Shown here: in pieces, positions 9,163-21,430 of the stretch
Numbering within the stretch: position 1 is the stretch's first letter
Layout of the letters: each line of letters begins with the position of its first letter
Assembly (NCBI RefSeq): GCF_000003605.2
Contig: NW_003123982.1
Coordinates: forward strand, 1 to 24,060
Length of the DNA stretch: 24,060 nucleotides
Source of the DNA: Saccoglossus kowalevskii
Lineage: Eukaryota > Hemichordata > Enteropneusta > Harrimaniidae
Reading direction: 5' to 3'
Program-made: the position numbers and the translations under genes
Notes under the pieces: model-generated
Databases searched by the model: none
What the model was told of the DNA's origin: nothing
What the model saw: the letters and a program-made list of their open reading frames with translations, nothing else

Positions 9163-10367
9163 AAAACACATTAGAGTATAATATTATGTTGTTGAGCACA
9201 GGCCAATCTCATTGGAAACACATTCGAGTATAATATTATGTTGTTGAGTACAGGCCAATCTCATTGGAAACACACTAGAGTATAGTATTTTGTTGTTGAG
9301 TACAGGCCAATCTCATTGGAAACACACTAGAGTATAGTATTTTGTTGTTGAGTACAGGCCAATCTCACTGGAAACACACTAGAGTATAGTATTTTGTTGT
9401 TGAGTACAGGCCAATCTCATTGTAAACACACTACAGTATAGTATTTTGTTGTTGAGTACAGGCCAATCTCATTGGAAACACATTAGTGTATAATATTATG
9501 TTGTTGAGTACAGGCCAATCTCATTGGAAACACACTAGAGTATAGTATTTTGTTGTTGAGTACAGGCCAATTTCATTGGAAACACACTAGAGTATAGTAT
9601 TGTGTTGTCGAGTACAGGCCAATCTCATTGGAAACACATTAGAGTATAATATTATGTTGTTGAGTACAGGCCAATCTCATTGGAAACACACTAGAGTATA
9701 GTATTATGTTGTTGAGTACAGGCCAATCTCATTGGAAACACACTACAGTATAATATAATGTTGTTGAGTACAGGCCAATCTCATTGGAAACACACAAGAG
9801 TATAGTATTTTGTTGTTGAGTACAGGCCAATCTCATTGGAAACACACTACAGTATAATATTATGTTGTTGAGTACAGGCCAATCTCATTGGAAACACACT
9901 AGAGTATAGTATTTTGTTGTTGAGTACAGGCCAATCTCATTGGAAACACATTAGAGTATAATATTATGTTGTTGAGTACAGGCCAATCTCATTGGAAACA
10001 CACTAGAGTATAGTATTTTGTTGTTGAGTACAGGCCAATCTCATTGGAAACACACTACAGTATAATATTATGTTGTTGAGTACAGGCCAATCTCATTGGA
10101 AACACACTAGAGTATAGTATTATGTTGTTGAGTACAGGCCAATCTCATTGGAAACACACTACAGTATAATATTATGTTGTTGAGTACAGGCCAATCTCAT
10201 TGGAAACACACTAGAGTATAGTATTTTGTTGTTGAGTACAGGCCAATCTCATTGGAAACACACTACAGTATAATATTATGTTGTTGAGTACAGGCCAATC
10301 TCATTGGAAACACACTACAGTATAATATTATGTTGTTGAATACAGGCCAATCTCATTGGAAATACAC
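9163..10367 (+). repeat. K-module (CAAGAG lineage) and Z approach
   Basis: After the R H a unit come ATTCGAG a, L f, L f, a CACTGG f unit, K C f (9410), ATTAGTG a, L f, a TTTCATTGG g unit, H a, L m, C with TAATATAATG and an ACACAAGAG f unit (9774). The run from 9410 parallels 14249, which also has ACACAAGAG, at offset 4839. From 9878 the segment parallels 5198 (offset 4680) up to the GAATACAG end at 10338. Confidence 0.83.
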
Positions 10368-11450
10368 TAGAGTATAATATTATGTTGTTGAGTACAGGCC
10401 AATCTCATTGGAAACACACTAGAGTATAGTATTTTGTTGTTGAGTACAGGCCTATCTCATTGGAAACACACTAGAGTATAGTATTATGTTGTTGAGTACA
10501 GGCCAGTCACATTGGAAACACACTAGAGTATAGTATTATTTTGTTGAGTACAGGCCAATCTCATTGGAAACACATTAGAGTATAATATTATGTTGTTGAG
10601 TACAGGCCAATCTCATTGGAAACACACTAGAGTATAGTATTTTGTTGTTGAGTACAGGCCTATCTCATTGGAAACACACTACAGTATAATATTATGTTGT
10701 TGAGTACAGGCCAATCTCATTGGAAACACACTAGAGTATAGTATTATGTTGTTGAGTACAGGCCAATCTCATTGGAAACACACTAGAGTATAGTATTTTG
10801 TTGTTGAGTACAGGCCAATCTCATTGGAAACACACTAGAGTATAGTATTTTGTTGTCGAGTACAGGCCAATCTCATTGGAAACACATTAGAGTATAATAT
10901 TATGTTGTTGAGTACAGGCCAATCTCATTGGAAACACACTAGAGTATAGTATTTTGTTGTTGAGTACAGGCCTATCTCATTGGAAACACACTAGAGTATA
11001 GTATTATGTTGTTGAGTACAGGCCAGTCACATTGGAAACACACTAGAGTATAGTATTATTTTGTTGAGTACAGGCCAATCTCATTGGAAACACATTAGAG
11101 TATAATATTATGTTGTTGAGTACAGGCCAATCTCATTGGAAACACACTAGAGTATAGTATTTTGTTGTTGAGTACAGGCCTATCTCATTGGAAACACACT
11201 ACAGTATAATATTATGTTGTTGAGTACAGGCCAATCTCATTGGAAACACACTAGAGTATAGTATTATGTTGTTGAGTACAGGCCAATCTCATTGGAAACA
11301 CACTAGAGTATAGTATTTTGTTGTTGAGTACAGGCCAATCTCATTGGAAACACACTAGAGTATAGTATTTTGTTGTCGAGTACAGGCCAATCTCATTGGA
11401 AACACATTAGAGTATAATATTATGTTGTTGAGTACAGGCCAATCTCATTG
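10368..11450 (+). repeat. Exact 520-bp tandem duplication (10 units)
   Basis: Bases 10368-10930 (563 bp) are identical, line by line, to 10888-11450. The period is 520 bp, 10 units, so the unit is present about 2.1 times. Order in each: L f, T L m, S L d, H a, L f, T C a, L m, L f, c, H a. The left edge lies inside the middle of a Z unit (10367 C against 10887 T). The right edge is at 10931 G against 11451 A, where copy 2 enters an R unit. With no substitution visible, this is among the youngest events in the window, or an assembly duplication. Confidence 0.93.
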
Positions 11451-11510
11451 AAAACACATTTAGAGTATAATATTATGTTGTTTGAGCACAAGGCCAATCT
11501 CATTGGAAAC
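11451..11510 (+). repeat. Three single-base insertions in an R unit
   Basis: Within about 35 bp there are three one-base gains, each lengthening a homopolymer: CATTTAGAG for CATTAGAG (about 11460), GTTTGAG for GTTGAG (about 11481) and ACAAGGCC for ACAGGCC (about 11490). The same R H a unit ending GAGCACAG at 7486, 9150 and 13937 has none of them. Sequencing error is the simplest explanation. Confidence 0.8.
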
Positions 11511-11544
11511 ACATTAGAGTATAGTATTATGTTGTTGAGTACAG

Positions 11545-12220
11545 GCCAATCTCATTGGAAACACACTAGAGTATAGTATTTTGTTGTTGAGTACAGGCCA
11601 ATCTCATTGTAAACACACTACAGTATAGTATTTTGTTGTTGAGTACAGGCCAATCTCATTGGAAACACATTAGTGTATAATATTATGTTGTTGAGTACAG
11701 GCCAATCTCATTGGAAACACACTAGAGTATAGTATTTTGTTGTTGAGTACAGGCCAATCTCATTGGAAACACACTAGAGTATAGTATTGTGTTGTCGAGT
11801 ACAGGCCAATCTCATTGGAAACACATTAGAGTATAATATTATGTTGTTGAGTACAGGCCAATCTCATTGGAAACACACTAGAGTATAGTATTATGTTGTT
11901 GAGTACAGGCCAATCTCATTGGAAACACACTACAATATAATATTATGTTGTTGAGTACAGGCCAATCTCATTGGAAACACACTAGAGTATAGTATTTTGT
12001 TGTTGAGTACAGGCCAATCTCATTGGAAACACATTAGAGTATAATATTATGTTGTTGAGTACAGGCCAATCTCATTGGAAACACACTAGAGTATAGTATT
12101 TTGTTGTTGAGTACAGGCCAATCTCATTGGAAACACATTAGAGTATAATATTATGTTGTTGAGTACAGGCCAATCTCATTGGAAACACACTAGAGTATAG
12201 TATTTTGTTGTTGAGTACAG
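11545..12220 (+). repeat. 13-unit K-module block, copy 2
   Basis: Identical to 3274-3949 as far as I can read, including ATTAGTG, the GTCGAG unit and ACAATATAAT. It is followed by L f and a c unit where copy 1 continues into C a, so the right edge of the shared block lies between 12220 and 12260. Confidence 0.88.
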
Positions 12221-13836
12221 GCCAATCTCATTGGAAACACACTAGAGTATAGTATTTTGTTGTTGAGTACAGGCCAATCTCATTGGAAACACACTAGAGT
12301 ATAGTATTTTGTTGTCGAGTACAGGCCAATCTCATTGGAAACACATTAGAGTATAATATTATGTTGTTGAGTACAGGCCAATCTCATTGAAAACACATTA
12401 GAGTATAATATTATGTTGTTGAGCACAGGCCAATCTCATTGGAAACACATTCGAGTATAATATTATGTTGTTGAGTACAGGCCAATCTCATTGGAAACAC
12501 ACTAGAGTATAGTATTTTGTTGTTGAGTACAGGCCAATCTCATTGGAAACACACTACAGTATAATAGTATGTTGTTGAGTACAGGCCAATCTCATTGGAA
12601 ACACACTACAGTATAATATTATGTTGTTGAATACAGGCCAATCTCATTGGAAATACACTAGAGTATAATATTATGTTGTTGAGTACAGGCCAATCTCATT
12701 GGAAACACACTACAGTATAGTATTTTGTTGTTGAGTACAGGCCAATCTCATTGGAAACACACTACAGTATAGTATTATGTTGTTGAGTACAGGCCAAATT
12801 CATTGGAAACACACTACAGTTTAATATTATGTTGTTGAGTACAGGCCAATCTCATTGGAAACACACTAGAGTATAGTATTTTGTTGTTGAGTACAGGCCT
12901 ATCTCATTGGAAACACACTACAGTATAATATTATGTTGTTGAGTACAGGCCAATCTCATTGGAAACACACTAGAGTATAGTATTATGTTGTTGAGTACAG
13001 GCCAATCTCATTGGAAACACACTAGAGTATAGTATTTTGTTGTTGAGTACAGGCCAATCTCACTGGAAACACACTACAGTATAGTATTATGTTGTTGAGT
13101 ACAGGCCAAATTCATTGGAAACACACTACAGTTTAATATTATGTTGTTGAGTACAGGCCAATCTCATTGGAAACACACTAGAGTATAGTATTATGTTGTT
13201 GAGTACAGGCCAATCTCATTGGAAACACACTACAGTATAATATTATGTTGTTGAGTACAGGCCAATCTCATTGGAAACACACTAGAGTATAGTATTTTGT
13301 TGTTGAGTACAGGCCAATCTCATTGGAAACACACTACAGTATAATATTATGTTGTTGAGTACAGGCCAATCTCATTGGAAACACACTACAGTATAATATT
13401 ATGTTGTTGAATACAGGCCAATCTCATTGGAAATACACTAGAGTATAATATTATGTTGTTGAGTACAGGCCAATCTCATTGGAAACACACTACAGTATAG
13501 TATTTTGTTGTTGAGTACAGGCCAATCTCATTGGAAACACACTACAGTATAGTATTATGTTGTTGAGTACAGGCCAAATTCATTGGAAACACACTACAGT
13601 TTAATATTATGTTGTTGAGTACAGGCCAATCTCATTGGAAACACACTAGAGTATAGTATTTTGTTGTTGAGTACAGGCCTATCTCATTGGAAACACACTA
13701 CAGTATAATATTATGTTGTTGAGTACAGGCCAATCTCATTGGAAACACACTAGAGTATAGTATTATGTTGTTGAGCACAGGCCAATCTCATTGGAAACAC
13801 ACTAGAGTATAGTATTTTGTTGTTGAGTACAGGCCA
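12221..13836 (+). repeat. Two Z modules 780 bp apart
   Basis: After L f, c, H a, R H a (GAGCACAG) and ATTCGAG, the 11-unit block 12481-13052 (L f, C a, C a ending GAATACAG, Z L a, C f, C m, F with CAGTTTAAT, L f, T C a, L m, L f) recurs at 13261-13832, offset exactly 780 bp (15 units). I see two differences: TAATAGTATG at 12533 and GAGCAC near 13775. The link between them (13053-13260) is a CACTGG C m unit, F, L m, C a. The 780-bp spacing equals that of the cassette at 1 and 781, but the content differs. Confidence 0.87.
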
Positions 13837-14404
13837 ATCTCATTGGAAACACACTAGAGTATAGTATGTTGTTGTCGAGTACAGGCCAATCTCATTGGAA
13901 ACACATTAGAGTATAATATTATGTTGTTGAGTACAGGCCAATCTCATTGAAAACACATTAGAGTATAATATTATGTTGTTGAGCACAGGCCAATCTCATT
14001 GGAAACACATTAGAGTATAATATTATGTTGTTGAGTACAGGCCAATCTCATTGGAAACACACTAGAGTATAGTATTTTGTTGTTGAGTACAGGCCAATCT
14101 CATTGGAAACACATTGGAGTATAGTATTATGTTGTTGAGTACAGGCCAATCTCATTGGAAACACACTAGAGTATAGTATTTTGTTGTTGAGTACAGGCCA
14201 ATCTCATTGGAAACACACTAGAGTATAGTATTTTGTTGTTGAGTACAGGCCAATCTCATTGTAAACACACTACAGTATAGTATTTTGTTGTTGAGTACAG
14301 GCCAATCTCATTGGAAACACATTAGTGTATAATATTATGTTGTTGAGTACAGGCCAATCTCATTGGAAACACACTAGAGTATAGTATTTTGTTGTTGAGT
14401 ACAG
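13729..14404 (+). repeat. 13-unit R-K block, copy 1 (matches 15497-16172)
   Basis: Order: L m, L f, a GTCGAG unit with TATGTTG, H a, R H a, H a, L f, an ATTGGAG m unit, L f, L f, K C f, ATTAGTG a, L f. The same order lies at 15497-16172, offset 1768 bp (34 units), with ATTAGAG in place of ATTGGAG and CGAGAG in the last unit. Copy 2 then enters the G-T-F cassette instead of the g unit. Confidence 0.85.
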
Positions 14405-15496
14405 GCCAATCTCATTGGAAACACACTAGAGTATAGTATTGTGTTGTCGAGTACAGGCCAATCTCATTGGAAACACATTAGAGTATAATATTATGTTGTT
14501 GAGTACAGGCCAATCTCATTGGAAACACACTAGAGTATAGTATTATGTTGTTGAGTACAGGCCAATCTCATTGGAAACACACTACAGTATAATATTATGT
14601 TGTTGAGTACAGGCCAATCTCATTGGAAACACACAAGAGTATAGTATTTTGTTGTTGAGTACAGGCCAATCTCATTGGAAACACACTACAGTATAATATT
14701 ATGTTGTTGAGTACAGGCCAATCTCTTTGGAAACACACTAGAGTATAGTATTTTGTTGTTGAGTACAGGCCAATCTCATTGGAAACACATTAGAGTATAA
14801 TATTATGTTGTTGAGTACAGGCCAATCTCATTGGAAACACACTAGAGTATAGTATTTTGTTGTTGAGTACAGGCCAATCTCATTGGAAACACACTACAGT
14901 ATAATATTATGTTGTTGAGAACAGGCCAATCTCATTGGAAACAAACTAGAGTATAGTATTATGTTGTTGAGTACAGGCCAATCTCATTGGAAACACACTA
15001 CAGTATAATATTATGTTGTTGAGTACAGGCCAATCTCATTGGAAACACACTACAGTATAATATTATGTTGTTGAGTACAGGCCAATCTCATTGGAAACAC
15101 ACTACAGTATAATATTATGTTGTTGAATACAGGCCAATCTCATTGGAAATACACAAGAGTATAATATTATGTTGTTGAGTACAGGCCAATCTCATTGGAA
15201 ACACACTAGAGTATAGTATTTTGTTGTTGAGTACAGGCCTATCTCATTGGAAACACACTAGAGTATAGTATTATGTTGTTGAGTACAGGCCAGTCACATT
15301 GGAAACACACTAGAGTATAGTATTATTTTGTTGAGTACAGGCCAATCTCATTGGAAACACATTAGAGTATAATATTATGTTGTTGAGTACAGGCCAATCT
15401 CATTGGAAACACACTAGAGTATAGTATTTTGTTGTTGAGTACAGGCCTATCTCATTGGAAACACACTACAGTATAATATTATGTTGTTGAGTACAG
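14405..15496 (+). repeat. 21-unit block, copy 1 (matches 17409-18500)
   Basis: Order: g, H a, L m, C a, ACACAAGAG f, C a, a TCTCTTTGG L f unit, H a, L f, C a, a unit with GGAAACAAAC, C a three times (the last ending GAATACAG), Z with ACACAAGAG, L f, T L m, S L d, H a, L f, T C a. The copy at 17409-18500 (offset 3004, 58 units minus 12 bases) has the same order with small changes: ATTACAG, GGAAAGAAAC and ACACTTGAG. Its middle part (14717-15132) has a further copy at 16889-17304. Confidence 0.9.
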
Positions 15497-16120
15497 GCCA
15501 ATCTCATTGGAAACACACTAGAGTATAGTATTATGTTGTTGAGTACAGGCCAATCTCATTGGAAACACACTAGAGTATAGTATTTTGTTGTTGAGTACAG
15601 GCCAATCTCATTGGAAACACACTAGAGTATAGTATTTTGTTGTCGAGTACAGGCCAATCTCATTGGAAACACATTAGAGTATAATATTATGTTGTTGAGT
15701 ACAGGCCAATCTCATTGAAAACACATTAGAGTATAATATTATGTTGTTGAGTACAGGCCAATCTCATTGGAAACACATTAGAGTATAATATTATGTTGTT
15801 GAGTACAGGCCAATCTCATTGGAAACACACTAGAGTATAGTATTTTGTTGTTGAGTACAGGCCAATCTCATTGGAAACACATTAGAGTATAGTATTATGT
15901 TGTTGAGTACAGGCCAATCTCATTGGAAACACACTAGAGTATAGTATTTTGTTGTTGAGTACAGGCCAATCTCATTGGAAACACACTAGAGTATAGTATT
16001 TTGTTGTTGAGTACAGGCCAATCTCATTGTAAACACACTACAGTATAGTATTTTGTTGTTGAGTACAGGCCAATCTCATTGGAAACACATTAGTGTATAA
16101 TATTATGTTGTTGAGTACAG

Positions 16121-16432
16121 GCCAATCTCATTGGAAACACACGAGAGTATAGTATTTTGTTGTTGAGTACAGGCCAATCTCATTGGAAAGGCACTAGAGT
16201 ATAGTATTTTGTTGTTGAGTACAGGCCTATCTCATTGGAAACACACTAGAGTATAGTATTATTTTGTTGAGTACAGGCCAATCTCATTGGAAACACACTA
16301 CAGTATAGTATTTTGTTGTTGAGTACAGGCCAATCTCACTGGAAACACACTACAGTATAGTATTATGTTGTTGAGTACAGGCCAAATTCATTGGAAACAC
16401 ACTACAGTATAATATTATGTTGTTGAGTACAG
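16121..16432 (+). repeat. G-T-F cassette, variant copy
   Basis: A unit with CACGAGAG, then G L f, T L d, C f, a CACTGG C m unit and F C a. It keeps the unit order of the cassette at 1-312 but lacks its private TATCGTATT and GAGCACAG variants, so it belongs to an older or separate branch. Confidence 0.82.
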
Positions 16433-16888
16433 GCCAATCTCATTGGAAACACACTACAGTATAGTATTTTGTTGTTGAGTACAGGCCAATCTCATTGGAA
16501 ACACACTACAGTATAGTATTATGTTGTTGAGTACAGGCCAAATTCATTGGAAACACACTACAGTTTAATATTATGTTGTTGAGTTGTTGGAAACACACTA
16601 GAGTATAGTATTTTGTTGTTGAGTACAGGCCTATCTCATTGGAAACACACTACAGTATAATATTATGTTGTTGAGTACAGGCCAATCTCATTGGAAACAC
16701 ACTAGAGTATAGTATTATGTTGTTGAGTACAGGCCAATCTCATTGGAAACACACTAGAGTATAGTATTTTGTTGTTGAGTACAGGCCAATCTCATTGGAA
16801 ACACACTAGAGTATAGTATTATTTTGTTGAGTACAGGCCAATCTCATTGGAAACACACTACAGTATAGTATTTTGTTGTTGAGTACAG
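16433..16888 (+). repeat. Array segment with one 40-bp unit
   Basis: C f, C m, F with CAGTTTAAT, then a shortened unit. At 16581-16590 the sequence reads GAGTTGTTGG where the consensus reads GAGTACAGG and so on. Fourteen bases (ACAG of one unit and GCCAATCTCA of the next) are replaced by TG, a net loss of 12. This is the only indel of more than one base in the window. T C a, L m, L f, L d and C f follow in normal phase. Confidence 0.88.
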
Positions 16889-17408
16889 GCCAATCTCTTT
16901 GGAAACACACTAGAGTATAGTATTTTGTTGTTGAGTACAGGCCAATCTCATTGGAAACACATTAGAGTATAATATTATGTTGTTGAGTACAGGCCAATCT
17001 CATTGGAAACACACTAGAGTATAGTATTTTGTTGTTGAGTACAGGCCAATCTCATTGGAAACACACTACAGTATAATATTATGTTGTTGAGTACAGGCCA
17101 ATCTCATTGGAAACAAACTAGAGTATAGTATTATGTTGTTGAGTACAGGCCAATCTCATTGGAAACACACTACAGTATAATATTATGTTGTTGAGTACAG
17201 GCCAATCTCATTGGAAACACACTACAGTATAATATTATGTTGTTGAGTACAGGCCAATCTCATTGGAAACACACTACAGTATAATATTATGTTGTTGAGT
17301 ACAGGCCAATCTCATTGGAAACACACTAGAGCATAGTATTTTGTTGTTGAGTACAGGCCAATCTCATTGGAAACACACTACAGTATAATATTATGTTGTT
17401 GAGTACAG
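16889..17408 (+). repeat. TCTTTGG block, second copy
   Basis: Eight units (TCTCTTTGG L f, H a, L f, C a, GGAAACAAAC L m, three C a units) match 14717-15132 and 17721-18136. The spacing to the latter is 832 bp (16 units). Here the last C a unit ends GAGTACAG rather than GAATACAG and is followed by an AGAGCATAG unit and C a, not by Z, so the block was cut or joined at that point. Confidence 0.85.
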
Positions 17409-18500
17409 GCCAATCTCATTGGAAACACACTAGAGTATAGTATTGTGTTGTCGAGTACAGGCCAATCTCATTGGAAACACATTAGAGTATAATATTATGT
17501 TGTTGAGTACAGGCCAATCTCATTGGAAACACACTAGAGTATAGTATTATGTTGTTGAGTACAGGCCAATCTCATTGGAAACACACTACAGTATAATATT
17601 ATGTTGTTGAGTACAGGCCAATCTCATTGGAAACACACAAGAGTATAGTATTTTGTTGTTGAGTACAGGCCAATCTCATTGGAAACACATTACAGTATAA
17701 TATTATGTTGTTGAGTACAGGCCAATCTCTTTGGAAACACACTAGAGTATAGTATTTTGTTGTTGAGTACAGGCCAATCTCATTGGAAACACATTAGAGT
17801 ATAATATTATGTTGTTGAGTACAGGCCAATCTCATTGGAAACACACTAGAGTATAGTATTTTGTTGTTGAGTACAGGCCAATCTCATTGGAAACACACTA
17901 CAGTATAATATTATGTTGTTGAGTACAGGCCAATCTCATTGGAAAGAAACTAGAGTATAGTATTATGTTGTTGAGTACAGGCCAATCTCATTGGAAACAC
18001 ACTACAGTATAATATTATGTTGTTGAGTACAGGCCAATCTCATTGGAAACACACTACAGTATAATATTATGTTGTTGAGTACAGGCCAATCTCATTGGAA
18101 ACACACTACAGTATAATATTATGTTGTTGAATACAGGCCAATCTCATTGGAAATACACTTGAGTATAATATTATGTTGTTGAGTACAGGCCAATCTCATT
18201 GGAAACACACTAGAGTATAGTATTTTGTTGTTGAGTACAGGCCTATCTCATTGGAAACACACTAGAGTATAGTATTATGTTGTTGAGTACAGGCCAGTCA
18301 CATTGGAAACACACTAGAGTATAGTATTATTTTGTTGAGTACAGGCCAATCTCATTGGAAACACATTAGAGTATAATATTATGTTGTTGAGTACAGGCCA
18401 ATCTCATTGGAAACACACTAGAGTATAGTATTTTGTTGTTGAGTACAGGCCTATCTCATTGGAAACACACTACAGTATAATATTATGTTGTTGAGTACAG
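17409..18500 (+). repeat. 21-unit block, copy 2
   Basis: Copy of 14405-15496, recognised by the linked CAAGAG, TCTTTGG, GAATACAG, Z, T L m, S L d series. Differences are single bases, such as GGAAAGAAAC at about 17945 and ACACTTGAG near 18157. Confidence 0.88.
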
Positions 18501-19748
18501 GCCAATCTCATTGGAAACACACTACAGTATAGTATTATGTTGTTGAGTACAGGCCAAATTCATTGGAAACACACTACAGTATAATATTATGTTGTTGAGT
18601 ACAGGCCAATCTCATTGGAAACACACTACAATATAGTATTTTGTTGTTGAGTACAGGCCAATCTCATTGGAAACACACTAGAGTATAGTATTATTTTGTT
18701 GAGTACAGGCCAATCTCATTGGAAACACACTACAGTATAGTATTTTGTTGTTGAGTACAGGCCAATCTCATTGGAAACACACTACAGTATAGTATTATGT
18801 TGTTGAGTACAGGCCAAATTCATTGGAAACACACTACAGTATAATATTATGTTGTTGAGTACAGGCCAATCTCATTGGAAACACACTACAGTATAGTATT
18901 TTGTTGTTGAGTACAGGCCAATCTCATTGGAAACACACTACAGTATAGTATTATGTTGTTGAGTACAGGCCAAATTCATTGGAAACACACTACAGTTTAA
19001 TATTATGTTGTTGAGTACAGGCCAATCTCATTGGAAACACACTAGAGTATAGTATTTTGTTGTTGAGTACAGGCCTATCTCATTGGAAACACACTACAGT
19101 ATAATATTATGTTGTTGAGTACAGGCCAATCTCATTGGAAACACATTAGAGTATAATATTATGTTGTTGAGTACAGGCCAATCTCATTGGAAACACACTA
19201 GAGTATAGTATTATTTTGTTGAGTACAGGCCAATCTCATTGGAAAGGCACTAGAGTATAGTATTTTGTTGTTGAGTACAGGCCTATCTCATTGGAAACAC
19301 ACTAGAGAATAGTATTATTTTGTTGAGTACAGGCCAATCTCATTGGAAACACACTACAGTATAGTATTTTGTTGTTGAGTACAGGCCAATCTCATTGGAA
19401 ACACACTACAGTATAGTATTATGTTGTTGAGTACAGGCCAAATTCATTGGAAACACACTACAGTATAATATTATGTTGTTGAGTACAGGCCAATCTCATT
19501 GGAAACACACTACAGTATAGTATTTTGTTGTTGAGTACAGGCCAATCTCATTGGAAACACACTAGAGTATAGTATTATTTTGTTGAGTACAGGCCAATCT
19601 CATTGGAAACACACTACAGTATAGTATTTTGTTGTTGAGTACAGGCCAATCTCATTGGAAACACACTACAGTATAGTATTATGTTGTTGAGTACAGGCCA
19701 AATTCATTGGAAACACACTACAGTATAATATTATGTTGTTGAGTACAG
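18501..19748 (+). repeat. F-rich segment with repeated C f / C m / F trimer
   Basis: The trimer C f, C m, F occurs at 18709, 18865, 19333 and 19593. The five-unit run C f, L d, C f, C m, F C a at 18605-18864 recurs at 19489-19748, offset 884 bp. That 17-unit spacing is also seen at 4774/5658 and 7738/8622. A variant of the G-T-F cassette lies at 19177-19488, with AGAGAATAG in its T unit. Every F unit in the window is preceded by a C m unit. Confidence 0.84.
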
Positions 19749-20840
19749 GCCAATCTCATTGGAAACACACTACAGTATAATATTATGTTGTTGAGTACAG
19801 GCCAATCTCATTGGAAACACACTAGAGTATAGTATTATGTTGTTGAGTACAGGCCAATCTCATTGGAAACACACTACAGTATAATATTATGTTGTTGAGT
19901 ACAGGCCAATCTCATTGGAAACACACTAGAGTATAGTATTTTGTTGTTGAGTACAGGCCAATCTCATTGGAAACACACTACAGTATAATATTATGTTGTT
20001 GAGTACAGGCCAATCTCATTGGAAACACACTACAGTATAATATTATGTTGTTGAATACAGGCCAATCTCATTGGAAATACACTAGAGTATGATATTATGT
20101 TGTTGAGTACAGGCCAATCTCATTGGAAACACACTAGAGTATAGTATTTTGTTGTTGAGTATAGGCCTATCTCATTGGAAACACACTAGAGTATAGTATT
20201 ATGTTGTTGAGTACAGGCCAGTCACATTGGAAACACACTAGAGTATAGTATTATTTTGTTGAGTACAGGCCAATCTCATTGGAAACACATTAGAGTATAA
20301 TATTATGTTGTTGAGTACAGGCCAATCTCATTGGAAACACATTAGAGTATAATATTATGTTGTTGAGTACAGGCCAATCTCATTGGAAACACACTAGAGT
20401 ATAGTATTATGTTGTTGAGTACAGGCCAATCTCATTGGAAACACACTACAGTATAATATTATATTGTTGAGTACAGGCCAATCTCATTGGAAAGGCACTA
20501 GAGTATAGTATTTTGTTGTTGAGTACAGGCCTATCTCATTGGAAACACATTAGAGTATAATATTATGTTGTTGAGTACAGGCCAATCTCATTGGAAACAC
20601 ACTACAGTATAATATTATGTTGTTGAGTACAGGCCAATCTCATTGGAAACACACTAGAGTATAGTATTTTGTTGTTGAGTACAGGCCAATCTCATTGGAA
20701 ACACACTAGAGTATAGTATTGTGTTGTCGAGTACAGGCCAATCTCATTGGAAACACATTAGAGTATAATATTATGTTGTTGAGTACAGGCCAATCTCATT
20801 GGAAACACACTAGAGTATAGTATTATGTTGTTGAGTACAG
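19749..20840 (+). repeat. 21-unit block, copy 2 (distant copy of 5354-6445)
   Basis: Lies 14395 bp from copy 1 and shares its rarest variants: TATGATATT, GAGTATAGG and TATTATATTG. Offset arithmetic (277 units minus 9) equals the sum of the indels between them (+3 and -12), which confirms the alignment. Confidence 0.9.
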
Positions 20841-21330
20841 GCCAATCTCATTGGAAACACACTACAGTATAATATTATGTTGTTGAGTACAGGCCAATCT
20901 CATTGGAAACACATTAGTGTATAATATTATGTTGTTGAGTACAGGCCAATCTCATTGGAAACACACTAGAGTATAGTATTTTGTTGTTGAGTACAGGCCA
21001 ATCTCATTGGAAACACATTAGAGTATAATATTATGTTGTTGAATACAGGCCAATCTCATTGGAAACACACTAGAGTATAGTATTTTGTTGTTGAGTACAG
21101 GCCAATCTCATTGGAAACACACTACAGTATAATATTATGTTGTTGAGTACAGGCCAATCTCATTGGAAACACATTAGAGTATAATATTATGTTGTTGAGT
21201 ACAGGCCAATCTCATTGGAAACACACTAGAGTATAGTATTATGTTGTTGAGTACAGGCCAATCTCATTGGAAACACACTACAGTATAATATTATATTGTT
21301 GAGTACAGGCCAATCTCATTGGAAAGGCAC
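20841..21330 (+). repeat. Ordinary array segment
   Basis: C a, ATTAGTG a, L f, H a ending GAATACAG, L f, C a, H a, L m, a C unit with TATTATATTG and the start of a G unit. This is the only GAATACAG end not followed by a Z unit, so the two halves of that marker were separated here. No other feature is visible. Confidence 0.8.
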
Positions 21331-21430
21331 TAGAGATATAGTATTTTGTTGTTGAGTACAGGCCTATCTCATGGAAACACATTAGAGTATAGTATTCTGT
21401 TATTGAGTACAGGCCAATCTCATGGAAACA
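21331..21430 (+). repeat. Second patch of single-base indels
   Basis: One gain (AGAGATATAG, about 21334) and two losses (CATGG for CATTGG, near 21371 and 21421), net -1. The CATGG changes repeat those in the 2341-2640 patch and fall at a TT. Confidence 0.8.

Noticed and set aside
16573-16590. Boundary of the array or insertion site at the short unit
   Set aside because: The array continues in normal order and phase on both sides (F before, L f and T C a after), so this is a small deletion inside a unit, not an edge.
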